Positions 1 to 8,029 of a DNA stretch of 64,000 nucleotides are shown one piece after another. Under the pieces are notes generated by a model. That model was given only the letters and a program-made list of their open reading frames with translations, was not told where the DNA came from and ran no database searches. The translations under genes were made by a program, and so were the position numbers. How positions within the stretch are numbered: position 1 is the stretch's first letter; each line of letters opens with the position of its first letter. The DNA comes from Pseudomonas sp. NC02 (GTDB taxonomy: Bacteria; Pseudomonadota; Gammaproteobacteria; Pseudomonadales; Pseudomonadaceae), in NCBI RefSeq assembly GCF_002874965.1, contig NZ_CP025624.1, positions 5,146,001 to 5,210,000 of the forward strand. Reading direction: 5' to 3'.

Positions 1-166
1 GGAGTGATGACCGTTCGTCAGCGGTGACTGAGAGGTCATTCATTATCGTGGCGTGTAAACTGCGCGCCATCGTGGCTCGCGCGTCACCCTTATTTGCCTT
101 CAGCCTGTCTTTCGAGGTGGCCTTGAAACCCACAGTCTGCCTACGGGATGCGCAAAACCGACCGTA

Positions 167-196
167 TATTGACCGGAACGCCTATTCCGGTCAATA
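167..196. promoter_or_regulatory. Perfect 12-bp inverted repeat (candidate operator)
   Basis: Arms TATTGACCGGAA (167-178) and TTCCGGTCAATA (185-196) are exact reverse complements around a 6-base spacer. There is no following T-tract, so it does not look like an intrinsic terminator. It lies about 75 bp upstream of the ETF-QO promoter, in what is normally the shared region with the divergent etfBA genes, which would be off the left edge. A dimeric repressor site is an inference; the protein is unknown. Confidence 0.5.
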
Positions 197-254
197 CGCC
201 AAAATGGTCAGTTATAAGCCGCGTTGCTTTGATTTACCTAGCTTGCGGGCAATT

Positions 255-268
255 CAAACAAACGTTTG
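255..268. promoter_or_regulatory. PsrA-type operator upstream of ETF-QO
   Basis: CAAAC (255-259), four bases, GTTTG (264-268) matches the published Pseudomonas PsrA consensus [C/G]AAAC-N2-4-GTTT[G/C]. It contains the exact palindrome ACAAACGTTTGT (258-269). It sits directly before the -35 hexamer at 271, where a bound repressor would block RNA polymerase. PsrA is a TetR-family repressor released by long-chain fatty acids, which fits a gene that passes beta-oxidation electrons to ubiquinone. The site match is seen; binding is inferred. Confidence 0.7.
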
Positions 269-270
269 TA

Positions 271-299
271 TTGGACGCTGAGAGTGGTGTAGATATAAT
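271..299 (+). promoter_or_regulatory. Sigma70 promoter for ETF-QO
   Basis: The -35 hexamer TTGGAC (271-276) and the -10 hexamer TATAAT (294-299) are separated by an ideal 17 bp. Transcription would start near 306 and give a leader of about 125 nt before the GTG at 431. The rest of 1-430 holds the inverted repeat and PsrA-type site; I see no credible gene in it. Confidence 0.75.
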
Positions 300-430
300 G
301 CGCCACCTAGAGAGAAAGGTGGGTCGTCCCCTGCCCTTTGCATGAGATTGATGCAGGCATTGTGGGACGGATCACCGAACCTCCACCCATTAGAAAAAAA
401 AGCCGTTGAGCCTTGAGTAGGAGATAGCCT

Positions 431-2095
431 GTGGAACGCGAATACATGGAATTCGACGTGGTCATCGTCGGCGCTGGCCCGGCAGGCCTGTCTGCCGCCT
501 GCCGATTGAAGCAGAAGGCCGCCGAAGCCGGTAAGGAAATCAGCGTCTGCGTGGTCGAAAAAGGCTCCGAAGTCGGCGCTCATATCCTGTCCGGTGCCGT
601 GTTTGAACCCCGTGCCCTGAACGAACTGTTCCCGGACTGGAAAGAACTCGGTGCACCGCTCAACACCCCTGTTGTGCGTGATGACATCTATGTACTGCGC
701 TCCAGCGAAGCTTCCACCAAAGTGCCTGACTTCTTTGTGCCCAAGACCATGCACAACGAAGGCAACTACATTATTTCCCTGGGCAACCTGTGCCGCTGGC
801 TCGCCCAGCAGGCCGAAAACCTGGGTGTGGAAGTCTACCCAGGCTTCGCCGCCCAGGAAGCGCTGTTCGACGAAAACGGCGTGGTGCGCGGGATCATCAC
901 CGGTGACCTGGGCGTCGACCGTGAAGGCAACCCGAAAGAAGGCGTCTACACCCCGGGCATGGAACTGCGTGGCAAGTACACGCTGTTCGCCGAAGGTTGC
1001 CGTGGCCACATCGGCAAGCAACTGATCCAGCGCTTCAACCTGGACAGCGACGCCGACGCCCAGCATTACGGCATCGGCCTGAAGGAAATCTGGGAAATCG
1101 ACCCGGCCAAACACCAGCCAGGCCTGGTGGTGCACACCGCCGGTTGGCCGCTGGACATCATGAGCGCCGAGAACACCGGCGGTTCGTTCCTCTATCACCT
1201 GGAAAACAACCAGGTGGTCGTCGGCCTGATCGTCGACCTGTCCTACAGCAACACCTTCCTGTCGCCATTCGACGAGTTCCAGCGCCTCAAGCATCACCCC
1301 GTGCTGGCCCAGTACCTGGAAGGCGGCAAACGCATCAGCTACGGCGCCCGTGCCATCTGCAAAGGCGGCCTGAACTCGCTGCCGAAAATGGTGTTCAAGG
1401 GCGGCGCGCTGATCGGCTGCGACCTGGGCACCCTGAACTTCGCCAAGATCAAGGGCAGCCACACCGCGATGAAGTCCGGCATGCTCGCCGCTGACGCCGT
1501 GGCAGACCGCCTGTTCGCCGAATCCGAAGGCGGTGACGAACTGACCGCTTACGTCGACAGCTTCAAGAACAGCTGGCTCCACGAAGAACTGTTCGCCAGC
1601 CGCAACTTCGGCCCGGCGATGCACAAGTTCGGCCCGATCATTGGTGCCGGCTTCAACTGGTTCGACCAGAACATCCTCGGCGGCAAAATGCCGTTTACCC
1701 TGCACGATACCAAGCCGGACTACGCCTGCCTCAAGTTGGCCAAGGACAGCAAGAAAATCGACTACCCGAAACCCGACGGCAAGCTGAGCTTCGACAAGCT
1801 GAGTTCGGTGTTCATCTCCGGTACCAACCACGAAGAAGAACAACCGTGCCACCTGAAGCTGAAAGACCCGAGCATCCCGATCGGCACCAACCTGCCGCTC
1901 TACGATGAACCGGCGCAGCGCTACTGCCCGGCCGGCGTGTATGAAGTGATCACCAAGGAAGACGGCGAGAAGCGCTTCCAGATCAACGCCCAGAACTGCG
2001 TGCACTGCAAGACCTGTGACATCAAGGACCCTTCGCAGAACATTACGTGGGTGACGCCGGAAGGTGCGGGTGGGCCGACTTACCCGAATATGTAA
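431..2095 (+). CDS. etfD: Electron transfer flavoprotein-ubiquinone oxidoreductase
   Basis: Inner-membrane-associated FAD/[4Fe-4S] enzyme that takes electrons from reduced ETF (acyl-CoA dehydrogenases, amino-acid and amine oxidation) and reduces ubiquinone. The 554 residues are the usual length. The FAD dinucleotide motif GAGPAG is at residues 14-19. The C-terminal ferredoxin-like part has the cluster cysteines 499, 523, 526 and 529 (CVHCKTC). The GTG start at 431 follows a TAGGAGAT Shine-Dalgarno; an in-frame ATG at 446 is the alternative. In P. aeruginosa this gene is divergent from etfBA, which would lie just left of the window. A PsrA-type box overlaps its promoter, suggesting induction by fatty acids. 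A terminator follows at once, so it is probably monocistronic. Confidence 0.96.
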   Translation: MEREYMEFDVVIVGAGPAGLSAACRLKQKAAEAGKEISVCVVEKGSEVGAHILSGAVFEPRALNELFPDWKELGAPLNTPVVRDDIYVLRSSEASTKVPDFFVPKTMHNEGNYIISLGNLCRWLAQQAENLGVEVYPGFAAQEALFDENGVVRGIITGDLGVDREGNPKEGVYTPGMELRGKYTLFAEGCRGHIGKQLIQRFNLDSDADAQHYGIGLKEIWEIDPAKHQPGLVVHTAGWPLDIMSAENTGGSFLYHLENNQVVVGLIVDLSYSNTFLSPFDEFQRLKHHPVLAQYLEGGKRISYGARAICKGGLNSLPKMVFKGGALIGCDLGTLNFAKIKGSHTAMKSGMLAADAVADRLFAESEGGDELTAYVDSFKNSWLHEELFASRNFGPAMHKFGPIIGAGFNWFDQNILGGKMPFTLHDTKPDYACLKLAKDSKKIDYPKPDGKLSFDKLSSVFISGTNHEEEQPCHLKLKDPSIPIGTNLPLYDEPAQRYCPAGVYEVITKEDGEKRFQINAQNCVHCKTCDIKDPSQNITWVTPEGAGGPTYPNM

Positions 2096-2112
2096 TCCGC
2101 TGCTTGAACAGA

Positions 2113-2138
2113 AGGCTCCCAAATGGGGGCCTTTTTTT
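2113..2138 (+). terminator. Intrinsic terminator of ETF-QO
   Basis: Stem AGGCTCCC (2113-2120) pairs with GGGGGCCT (2125-2132, one G-T pair) over a 4-base loop and runs into seven T residues. It lies 17 bp after the stop codon. Confidence 0.85.
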
Positions 2139-2172
2139 GTAGCCCGGAAAAAGACCCATCGACTCGGTCAAA

Positions 2173-2260
2173 TGTGGGAGCGGGCTTGCTCGCGAAAGCG
2201 GTGTATCAGTCACAGATGTTTTGGCTGAACCACCGCTTTCGCGAGCAAGCCCGCTCCCAC
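2173..2260. repeat. REPIN (inverted pair of REP sequences, GCGGGC type)
   Basis: TGTGGGAGCGGGCTTGCTCG at the left end is mirrored by its reverse complement at the right end, with an AAGCGGTG/CACCGCTT inner extension and a short variable loop. The same unit recurs at 5429, 13739, 56032 and 59813. Such pairs are mobilised by RAYT transposases encoded elsewhere. Here it lies between convergent genes. Confidence 0.9.
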
Positions 2261-2288
2261 CTTTTTGACCGAATTGTGCCTGGGAGAG

Positions 2289-3179
2289 TTATGCCGCCCG
2301 CTCATCCCCGGGGCTGCGCTCGAAGTAGCGCTTGTATTCCCGGCTGAACTGCGACGTGCTCTGATACCCCACACTGTGGGCCGCCTGCGCCACGCCCATG
2401 CCTTCCACCAGCAGCAACTGCTGTGCCTTGAGCAACCGCAGACGCTTGAGGTACTGCACCGGCGACAACAGCGTGCAGCGCTTGAAGTGTTCGTGGAAGG
2501 TCGACGCGCTCATGTGCGCATAACCCGCCAACGTCTCGATATTCAGCGGCTCGGCGTAATGGGCATGCAGGTGATTCAACGAAGTCGCCACCCGGGAAAA
2601 CTGCCCCTGCTGCTCCACCAGCGCCCGCAGCACATCCGCCTGTGGCCCGCGCAATGCGGTGAACAATAACTCCCGCACCCGCGCCGGGCCCATGATCCGG
2701 CTCTCCAGCGGATCGTGCAGGCACTGCAACAGGCGTTCGACACAGCCGCGCATGGCGTCGTCCAGCACCACCGAACTCATCGACTCCAACGTCTGCGCCG
2801 CCGGCGGTGGCCCGCTCTGGATCCCCATCGCCATCACCAACTCACCCAGCACCACCCGATCAATGCCCACCGTCACACCCAACAGCGGTGCATTCGGCAT
2901 GGCAAAAGTCTCGCATTCGAACGGCACCGGCATCGCCTGGATCAGGTAATGCCCCGCGCCGTACTCCAGGGTACGCGGGCCCAGGTACGCGACCTTGCTG
3001 CCCTGGGCGACGATCATCAGGCTCGGTTCATAAATCTGCGGGCCCCGCGCCACATCGCAACTGGCACGCAATACCTGCACGCCCGGCAGGTTCGTGGGCG
3101 AGAACCCATCACGGGGTGTCAGGGGTTCGATCAAGGCAACCAACGCGGCATTGGCATCGACATGGCGGGTCAACAACAT
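2289..3179 (-). CDS. AraC-family transcriptional regulator
   Basis: 296-residue regulator. The N-terminal half (about 1-165) resembles the AraC_N/cupin-like sensing domain (PF06719 type), with the stretch around YLGPRTLEYGAGHYL. The C-terminal 100 residues hold the two helix-turn-helix units of AraC/XylS proteins (MSASTFHEHFKRCT and GYQSTSQFSREYKRYF). It is divergent from the zinc alcohol dehydrogenase at 3361, with about 180 bp between the starts, so control of that gene is the obvious hypothesis; this AraC-plus-YahK-like pairing is common in pseudomonads. The ATG at 3179 has no clear Shine-Dalgarno, so the start is less certain than the gene. Confidence 0.88.
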   Translation of the reverse strand: MLLTRHVDANAALVALIEPLTPRDGFSPTNLPGVQVLRASCDVARGPQIYEPSLMIVAQGSKVAYLGPRTLEYGAGHYLIQAMPVPFECETFAMPNAPLLGVTVGIDRVVLGELVMAMGIQSGPPPAAQTLESMSSVVLDDAMRGCVERLLQCLHDPLESRIMGPARVRELLFTALRGPQADVLRALVEQQGQFSRVATSLNHLHAHYAEPLNIETLAGYAHMSASTFHEHFKRCTLLSPVQYLKRLRLLKAQQLLLVEGMGVAQAAHSVGYQSTSQFSREYKRYFERSPGDERAA

Positions 3180-3360
3180 GGCAAAAACTTCGCGAAAAAG
3201 GGGATGAGACCATCATCGCAGGTCTGGCGCCACAACGATCCAATCCAGGTGCACTCCCGGACGAATAGGCATGAGACTCGGAGCAATCGCCATGGCCGCA
3301 CCCAGGCACGGCGCGGAGAATGCGCCACCTCACCTGTTACTGCACCTGCGAGGTTTCTCC

Positions 3361-4413
3361 ATGTACACCGCCATCGGTTATGCCGCTCAATCGGCCACCA
3401 CTCCCCTCGCCCCCATGTCCTTCGAACGCCGTAGCCCGCGCGCCGATGACGTGGCGATCGAAATTCTCTACTGCGGCGTCTGCCACTCCGACATCCACCA
3501 GGCACGCAACGAATGGGGCATCGCCGTGTACCCGCTGATGCCGGGCCACGAGATCGTCGGTAAGGTCACCGCTGTCGGCGCCAGCGTCACCGCGCACAAA
3601 GTCGGTGACCTGGTGGGTGTTGGCTGCATGGTCGACTCCTGCCGTCACTGCGACGCCTGCCACGCGGACCTCGAGCAATACTGCCTCGAAGGCCCGACCA
3701 TGACCTACGCCACGCCAGACCGGGTCGATGGCAGCAACACCATGGGCGGCTACTCCGACAGCATCGTGGTCAGCGAGCACTTCGTGGTGAAGATCCCGGC
3801 CAAGCTCGACCTGGCCAGCGCCGCGCCGATCCTCTGCGCCGGCATCACCACTTACTCGCCGCTCAAGCATTACGGCGTGAAGGCTGGCGACAAGGTTGGC
3901 GTTCTGGGCATGGGCGGTTTGGGCCATATGGGCATCAAGTTCGCCAAGGCCATGGGCGCGGAAGTGACGCTGTTCACCCGCTCCGCGAGCAAGGCTGAAG
4001 AAGGCCGTCGCCAGGGCGCCGACCACGTGATCGTGTCCACCGACGAAGCCCAGATGAAAGCCGCTGCCGGGCATTTCGACTTCCTGCTGGACACCATTCC
4101 GGTGCAGCACGACTTGAATCCCTACCTCGACGTACTGCGCTTTGACGGCGTGCACATCCTGGTAGGTTTGATCGAGCCGGTCGACCCGCCCGTCAACGCT
4201 GCCAAGCTGGTGCTGGGCCGCAAAGTGCTGGCCGGTTCGTTGATCGGTGGGGTTGCCGAAACCCAGGAAGTCCTGGATTTCTGCGCCGAGCACGGCATCA
4301 CCTGCGACATCGAGATGCTCGACATCCGCCAGATCAACGAAGCCTACACCCGCATGATTGCCGGTGATGTGAAGTACCGCTTCGTGATCGACATGGCGAC
4401 CCTCAAGGCCTGA
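3361..4413 (+). CDS. Zinc-dependent alcohol dehydrogenase, cinnamyl-alcohol/YahK type
   Basis: Cytosolic medium-chain dehydrogenase, 350 residues, that probably reduces aldehydes with NADPH. Catalytic zinc ligands are C41 (GVCHSD) and H63-E64 (PGHE). The structural zinc loop is the CRHCDAC cluster near residue 95-110. The Rossmann motif GMGGLGHMG comes near 180, followed by an FTRSASK stretch typical of the NADP-preferring CAD/YahK branch. ATG 3361 is preceded by GCGAGGT; the reading frame is open further upstream, but the family N-terminus (MYTAIGYAA) begins here. The neighbour at 2289-3179 is its likely regulator. The substrate cannot be read from the sequence. Confidence 0.92.
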   Translation: MYTAIGYAAQSATTPLAPMSFERRSPRADDVAIEILYCGVCHSDIHQARNEWGIAVYPLMPGHEIVGKVTAVGASVTAHKVGDLVGVGCMVDSCRHCDACHADLEQYCLEGPTMTYATPDRVDGSNTMGGYSDSIVVSEHFVVKIPAKLDLASAAPILCAGITTYSPLKHYGVKAGDKVGVLGMGGLGHMGIKFAKAMGAEVTLFTRSASKAEEGRRQGADHVIVSTDEAQMKAAAGHFDFLLDTIPVQHDLNPYLDVLRFDGVHILVGLIEPVDPPVNAAKLVLGRKVLAGSLIGGVAETQEVLDFCAEHGITCDIEMLDIRQINEAYTRMIAGDVKYRFVIDMATLKA

Positions 4414-4417
4414 CCAA

Positions 4418-4540
4418 GATCGTTCCCACGCTCTGCGTGGGAACGCATGCTGTGACGCTCTGCGTCACCGTTGCGCAGGGCTCAAGTGCTGGACGCGGAG
4501 CGTCCGAAGCGGCATTCCCACGCGGAGCGTGGGAACGATC
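4418..4540. repeat. Composite palindromic intergenic repeat (GTTCCCACGCTCTGCGTGGGAAC type)
   Basis: The 123-bp element begins GATCGTTCCCACGC and ends with the exact reverse complement GCGTGGGAACGATC. Inside the left end is a hairpin CCCACGCTCTGCGTGGG, followed by GACGCTCTGCGTC and GGACGCGGAGCGTCC hairpins. It fills the gap between convergent genes and may act as a bidirectional terminator. It is a different family from the REPINs in this window. Confidence 0.8.
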
Positions 4541-4549
4541 ACGGCCTGA

Positions 4550-5353
4550 TCAGGCCTTCGCGCCCAACTCCGCTGACAGCCGTGCTGCGACCTGTTTGAT
4601 CACAGGGATCAGCTCGGCCATTTTCTCCAGCGGCATGTAGGGCACGGTACTGGCGATGCTGATGCCGGCGACGATTCGCCGGCTGGCATCGCGCACCGGT
4701 GCCGCGACACAACGGATCGACGGTTCGTTGTCTTCCAGGTCGAACGCATAACCGCCCGCCACGTATTCCTGCATGCGCTGTTCAAACTGCGCCCAGGATT
4801 GTTCGGGGTGCTGCGGCCACTGCAGATTCTTCCCGCCCGTCGGCAGGCTGACCTGATACAGGCGCTGCCACTCTTCCACGCTGTCATCCAGCAACAACGC
4901 CTTGCCGATCCCGGTGCGCGCCAGCGGCATGCGATGGCCTACACGCGAGCGCATTTCCGGGCCGTTGCGGCCAGGGTTCTTGTGCAGGTACAGCACGTCA
5001 TCGTATTCGCGAATAGCCAGGTGGATGGTATCGCCGGTCAACGCCGACAACTCGTCCAGATACGGCACTGCCAGGCTGACCAAAGGCAGTTCTTCACGGG
5101 CCTGGAAACCCAGCTCGATCAATTTGGGACCCAGCAGATAACCGACTTGCGGCACTACGCGCAGGTAGCGTTCTTCCACCAGGCAACTGGCCAGGCGGTG
5201 AGTGGTGCTGCGGGTGGTGCCGATGCGCTTGGCGATTTCCTTCAGATCCCGCGCACCGGCCGCCACTGCCTGCACCACGCCCAGGCCACGAAGCAGGGTT
5301 TGAGTGCCGGTGGGCGCGGCTTCTTTGACGGGAGTTTGGGCGTTTTCCTGCAT
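4550..5353 (-). CDS. IclR-family transcriptional regulator
   Basis: 267-residue regulator with an N-terminal winged helix (about 20-85; KEIAKRIGTTRSTTHRLASC) and a C-terminal IclR effector domain ending AGISIASTVPYMP near the ligand pocket. I start at the ATG at 5353 (AGG six bases upstream); an ATG at 5389 would add 12 residues but lacks a Shine-Dalgarno. It is the last gene in the direction of an L-arabinose importer cluster and probably controls it, although arabinose genes in pseudomonads are more often under AraC- or GntR-type control. A REPIN separates it from the permease gene, so it may be transcribed separately. Confidence 0.9.
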   Translation of the reverse strand: MQENAQTPVKEAAPTGTQTLLRGLGVVQAVAAGARDLKEIAKRIGTTRSTTHRLASCLVEERYLRVVPQVGYLLGPKLIELGFQAREELPLVSLAVPYLDELSALTGDTIHLAIREYDDVLYLHKNPGRNGPEMRSRVGHRMPLARTGIGKALLLDDSVEEWQRLYQVSLPTGGKNLQWPQHPEQSWAQFEQRMQEYVAGGYAFDLEDNEPSIRCVAAPVRDASRRIVAGISIASTVPYMPLEKMAELIPVIKQVAARLSAELGAKA

Positions 5354-5428
5354 ATCGGGCCTATTGGGAAGTACGAAAACGGCGAGCATTATGGCAAATG
5401 CGGACCAGCAAAACAGAGGAGATCAAAA

Positions 5429-5518
5429 TGTGGGAGCGGGCTTGCTCGCGAATGCGGTTTTCCAGTTAATGCATACGCTGACTGACACACCGTTTTCGCG
5501 AGCAAGCCCGCTCCCACA
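5429..5518. repeat. REPIN (GCGGGC type)
   Basis: Inverted pair beginning TGTGGGAGCGGGCTTGCTCG and ending in its reverse complement. It lies between the permease gene (ending at 5539 on the minus strand) and the IclR regulator start, inside a same-strand gene run. Confidence 0.9.
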
Positions 5519-5538
5519 TTGGTCGTGTGGCGCCCTTT

Positions 5539-6504
5539 TTATCGTTGTTTCATCCTGTCGATAATCACCGCCAGCAACAGGATCGAGCCGCGAATCACGT
5601 ATTGGTAGAAGGTGTCGATGTTCTTCAGGTTCATCGCGTTTTCGATGATCGCCAGAATCAGCACCCCGGCAATCACATGCCGGATCATCCCGATCCCGCC
5701 GCTCAGCGACACCCCGCCCAGCACGCACGCCGAGATCACCGTCAACTCGAACCCCTGGCCAATCATCGGTTGCCCCGAGGTCATCCGCGACGCCAGGATC
5801 ACCCCGGCCAACGCCCCGATTACCCCGTGCACGGCAAAGATGATGATCTTGGTGCGATCGACATTCACCCCGGCCAACAGCGCCGCTTCCTGGTTGCCAC
5901 CGATGGCCATGGTGTTGCGCCCGTAGGTGGTGTAGTTCAGCAACCAGCCAAAAAACACAAAGCACAGCACGGTGATGACGATTGGCACCGGCACGCCAAA
6001 CAGCTGGCCGTTACCAAAGACGAAGAAGTTTTCGTCCATCACGCCGACCGCCTTGCCGTTGGAAAAGATATACGCCAGCCCACGCACGATCTGCATCGTC
6101 GCCAGCGTCGTGATCAACGCGTTGATCCGCAGCTTGGCGATCACGATGCCGTTGATCAGCCCCACCACCAGGCCCATGGCCAACGCAGCCGACACGCCGA
6201 AGAACACGCTGTCGGTGTCGCGAATCACGATCCCCGCCACCACGCCCGAACAGGCGATCACCGAACCCACCGACAAGTCGAAGTGCCCCGACGCCAGGCA
6301 AAACAGCATGGTGCAGGCCGCAATCCCCACAGTGGAAATCGCCAGCCCCAGGCCACGCATGTTCAGCGGCGAGAGGAAGTTGTCGATGAAGATGGCGCTG
6401 AGCACAAAGATGCTCAAGGCCGCCAGCAGCATGACCCAATCATCGAGAAACTTGCGCTGGTTGAACCCCGGCCAGAAGCTTCTTGCAGTTTTTACCTGTG
6501 ACAT
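5539..6504 (-). CDS. araH: L-arabinose ABC transporter permease (AraH type)
   Basis: Polytopic inner-membrane permease, 321 residues, of the ribose/arabinose/galactose (BPD_transp_2) family, carrying sugar through the AraFGH importer. Hydrophobic segments run along the whole length, starting with WVMLLAALSIFVLSAIFI near residue 25; the motif GLVVGLINGIVIAKLRINALI is the family loop contacting the ATPase. ATG 6504 follows GAGGTGGGT at ideal spacing; a GTG at 6510 is less likely. It lies 16 bp after the ATPase gene stop, in one operon. Specificity is taken from the AraF-like binding protein. Confidence 0.9.
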   Translation of the reverse strand: MSQVKTARSFWPGFNQRKFLDDWVMLLAALSIFVLSAIFIDNFLSPLNMRGLGLAISTVGIAACTMLFCLASGHFDLSVGSVIACSGVVAGIVIRDTDSVFFGVSAALAMGLVVGLINGIVIAKLRINALITTLATMQIVRGLAYIFSNGKAVGVMDENFFVFGNGQLFGVPVPIVITVLCFVFFGWLLNYTTYGRNTMAIGGNQEAALLAGVNVDRTKIIIFAVHGVIGALAGVILASRMTSGQPMIGQGFELTVISACVLGGVSLSGGIGMIRHVIAGVLILAIIENAMNLKNIDTFYQYVIRGSILLLAVIIDRMKQR

Positions 6505-6520
6505 ACCCACCTCGTATTCT

Positions 6521-8029
6521 TCAGTCCCGCGTACGCGGAAGAGCCAGTTGCAGCAGCCGTGCTTCGTCCGCTTGATCGCGGGTCAATTCGCCGGTCAGGG
6601 CGCCTTCGCTCATCACCAGGATGCGGTCGGAGATGCCCATCACTTCCATCAGGTCGCTGGACACCACGATCACCGCGATGCCACTGGCCGCCAGGTTATG
6701 AATGATCTGGTAGATCTCCGATTTCGCACCGATATCAATGCCGCGGGTCGGCTCGTCCAGCAGCAACACTTTCATCGGCATCGACAACCAGCGGCCGAGA
6801 ATCGCCTTCTGCTGATTGCCGCCCGACAGGAACAGAATCGGCTGGTCCGCCGACGGCGTGCGCACGTTCAGCGCGCTGATCTGCCGCTGGGCGTTGGTGC
6901 GTTCCCAGCCGCCCTGGATCAGCCAGCCGAAGCGCGCATGGTCACGCCGCGCACTGATATTGATGTTCTCCGCAACACTCGCGCGGGGTACGATGCCTTC
7001 CTTCTTGCGGTCCTCGGGGCAGAGCAACACCCCCGCCGCAATCGCATCCCGTGGTGTCTTGAACGTCTGCGCCTGGCCATGCAGCACCAGAGTCCCCTGG
7101 GTGCTGCGGGACAGCCCGGCGAGCAGGCGCAACAACTCTGTGCGCCCGGCCCCCACCAGGCCGAACAGCCCGAGAATCTCGCCCTTGTTCACCTGCAGGC
7201 TCACCGGTTCCTGCAACCCCGGCCCGAGCAAACCTTCGACTCGCAGCGCTTCACCGCAGTGCTCGCGCGGCCTGTAGTCGTAGATATCCTGGATATCGCG
7301 CCCGACCATGCAGTTGACCAGTTGGTCGACGTTCAACTGCGTCATGTCCTCGAACGTGCGCACGAAGCGCCCGTCCTTGAACACCGTCACCGCATCGCAG
7401 ATACGGAACACTTCTTCCATGCGGTGCGACACGTAGAGGATCACCCGGCCTTCATCCCGCAGTCGGGCGATGATCACCATCAGCCGCTCGATCTCACGGG
7501 CCGAGAGGCTGCTGGTGGGTTCGTCGAACGCAATCACATGGGCGTTGCGCGACATGGCCTTGGCGATTTCCACCAGTTGCCGCTGGCCGAGGGACAGGCT
7601 GCCCAGGCGCATGTTCGGATCGATTTCATCCGCCAGGCCCTTGAGCAGTTCCCGTGCCTTGCGCACCATCGCCCCGCGATTGACCACGCCAAAGCGCGAC
7701 GGCATATGCCCCAGCAGCAGGTTCTCGGCGACGGTCATTTCCGGCACCAGTTGCAGCTCCTGGTGAATCACTGCGATGCCGCTGGCGATGCTGTCGGCCG
7801 CCGACTTGAAACTCACGCTGCGTTCGCCCAACTGCAAGCTGCCGCTGTTGGGCGGATAAAAACCGCCGAGGATTTTCAGCAAGGTCGACTTGCCCGCGCC
7901 GTTCTCGCCCATCAGCGCATGCACCGAATGGGGCCGCGCTTCGAAGCTGATCTGCGCCAGGGCCTTCACCCCGGGAAACTCCTTGCCGATGCCGTTGAAG
8001 CGCAGGCTCTCTGCAGCGGCGCTGTTCAT
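6521..8029 (-). CDS. araG: L-arabinose ABC transporter ATP-binding protein (AraG type)
   Basis: 502-residue double-cassette ATPase of the sugar importer family. The first cassette has Walker A GENGAGKST (about 43-51) and signature LSLGQRQLVEIAK. The second has the degenerate P-loop GLVGAGRTELL and signature LSGGNQQK, the usual asymmetry of the RbsA/AraG/MglA group. I choose ATG 8029 because it overlaps the araF stop in an ATGA; a GTG at 8035 is the alternative. It powers import with AraH and AraF and is translationally coupled to araF. Confidence 0.92.
   Translation of the reverse strand: MNSAAAESLRFNGIGKEFPGVKALAQISFEARPHSVHALMGENGAGKSTLLKILGGFYPPNSGSLQLGERSVSFKSAADSIASGIAVIHQELQLVPEMTVAENLLLGHMPSRFGVVNRGAMVRKARELLKGLADEIDPNMRLGSLSLGQRQLVEIAKAMSRNAHVIAFDEPTSSLSAREIERLMVIIARLRDEGRVILYVSHRMEEVFRICDAVTVFKDGRFVRTFEDMTQLNVDQLVNCMVGRDIQDIYDYRPREHCGEALRVEGLLGPGLQEPVSLQVNKGEILGLFGLVGAGRTELLRLLAGLSRSTQGTLVLHGQAQTFKTPRDAIAAGVLLCPEDRKKEGIVPRASVAENINISARRDHARFGWLIQGGWERTNAQRQISALNVRTPSADQPILFLSGGNQQKAILGRWLSMPMKVLLLDEPTRGIDIGAKSEIYQIIHNLAASGIAVIVVSSDLMEVMGISDRILVMSEGALTGELTRDQADEARLLQLALPRTRD

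Noticed and set aside
24..345. Small plus-strand open frames before ETF-QO
   Set aside because: They run through the inverted repeat, the PsrA-type site and the promoter, lack Shine-Dalgarno sequences and give no protein-like composition.
254..2122. 622-codon open frame antisense to ETF-QO
   Set aside because: Shadow of a well-conserved gene; its translation is low-complexity His/Val/Ala/Gln-rich with no family signature.
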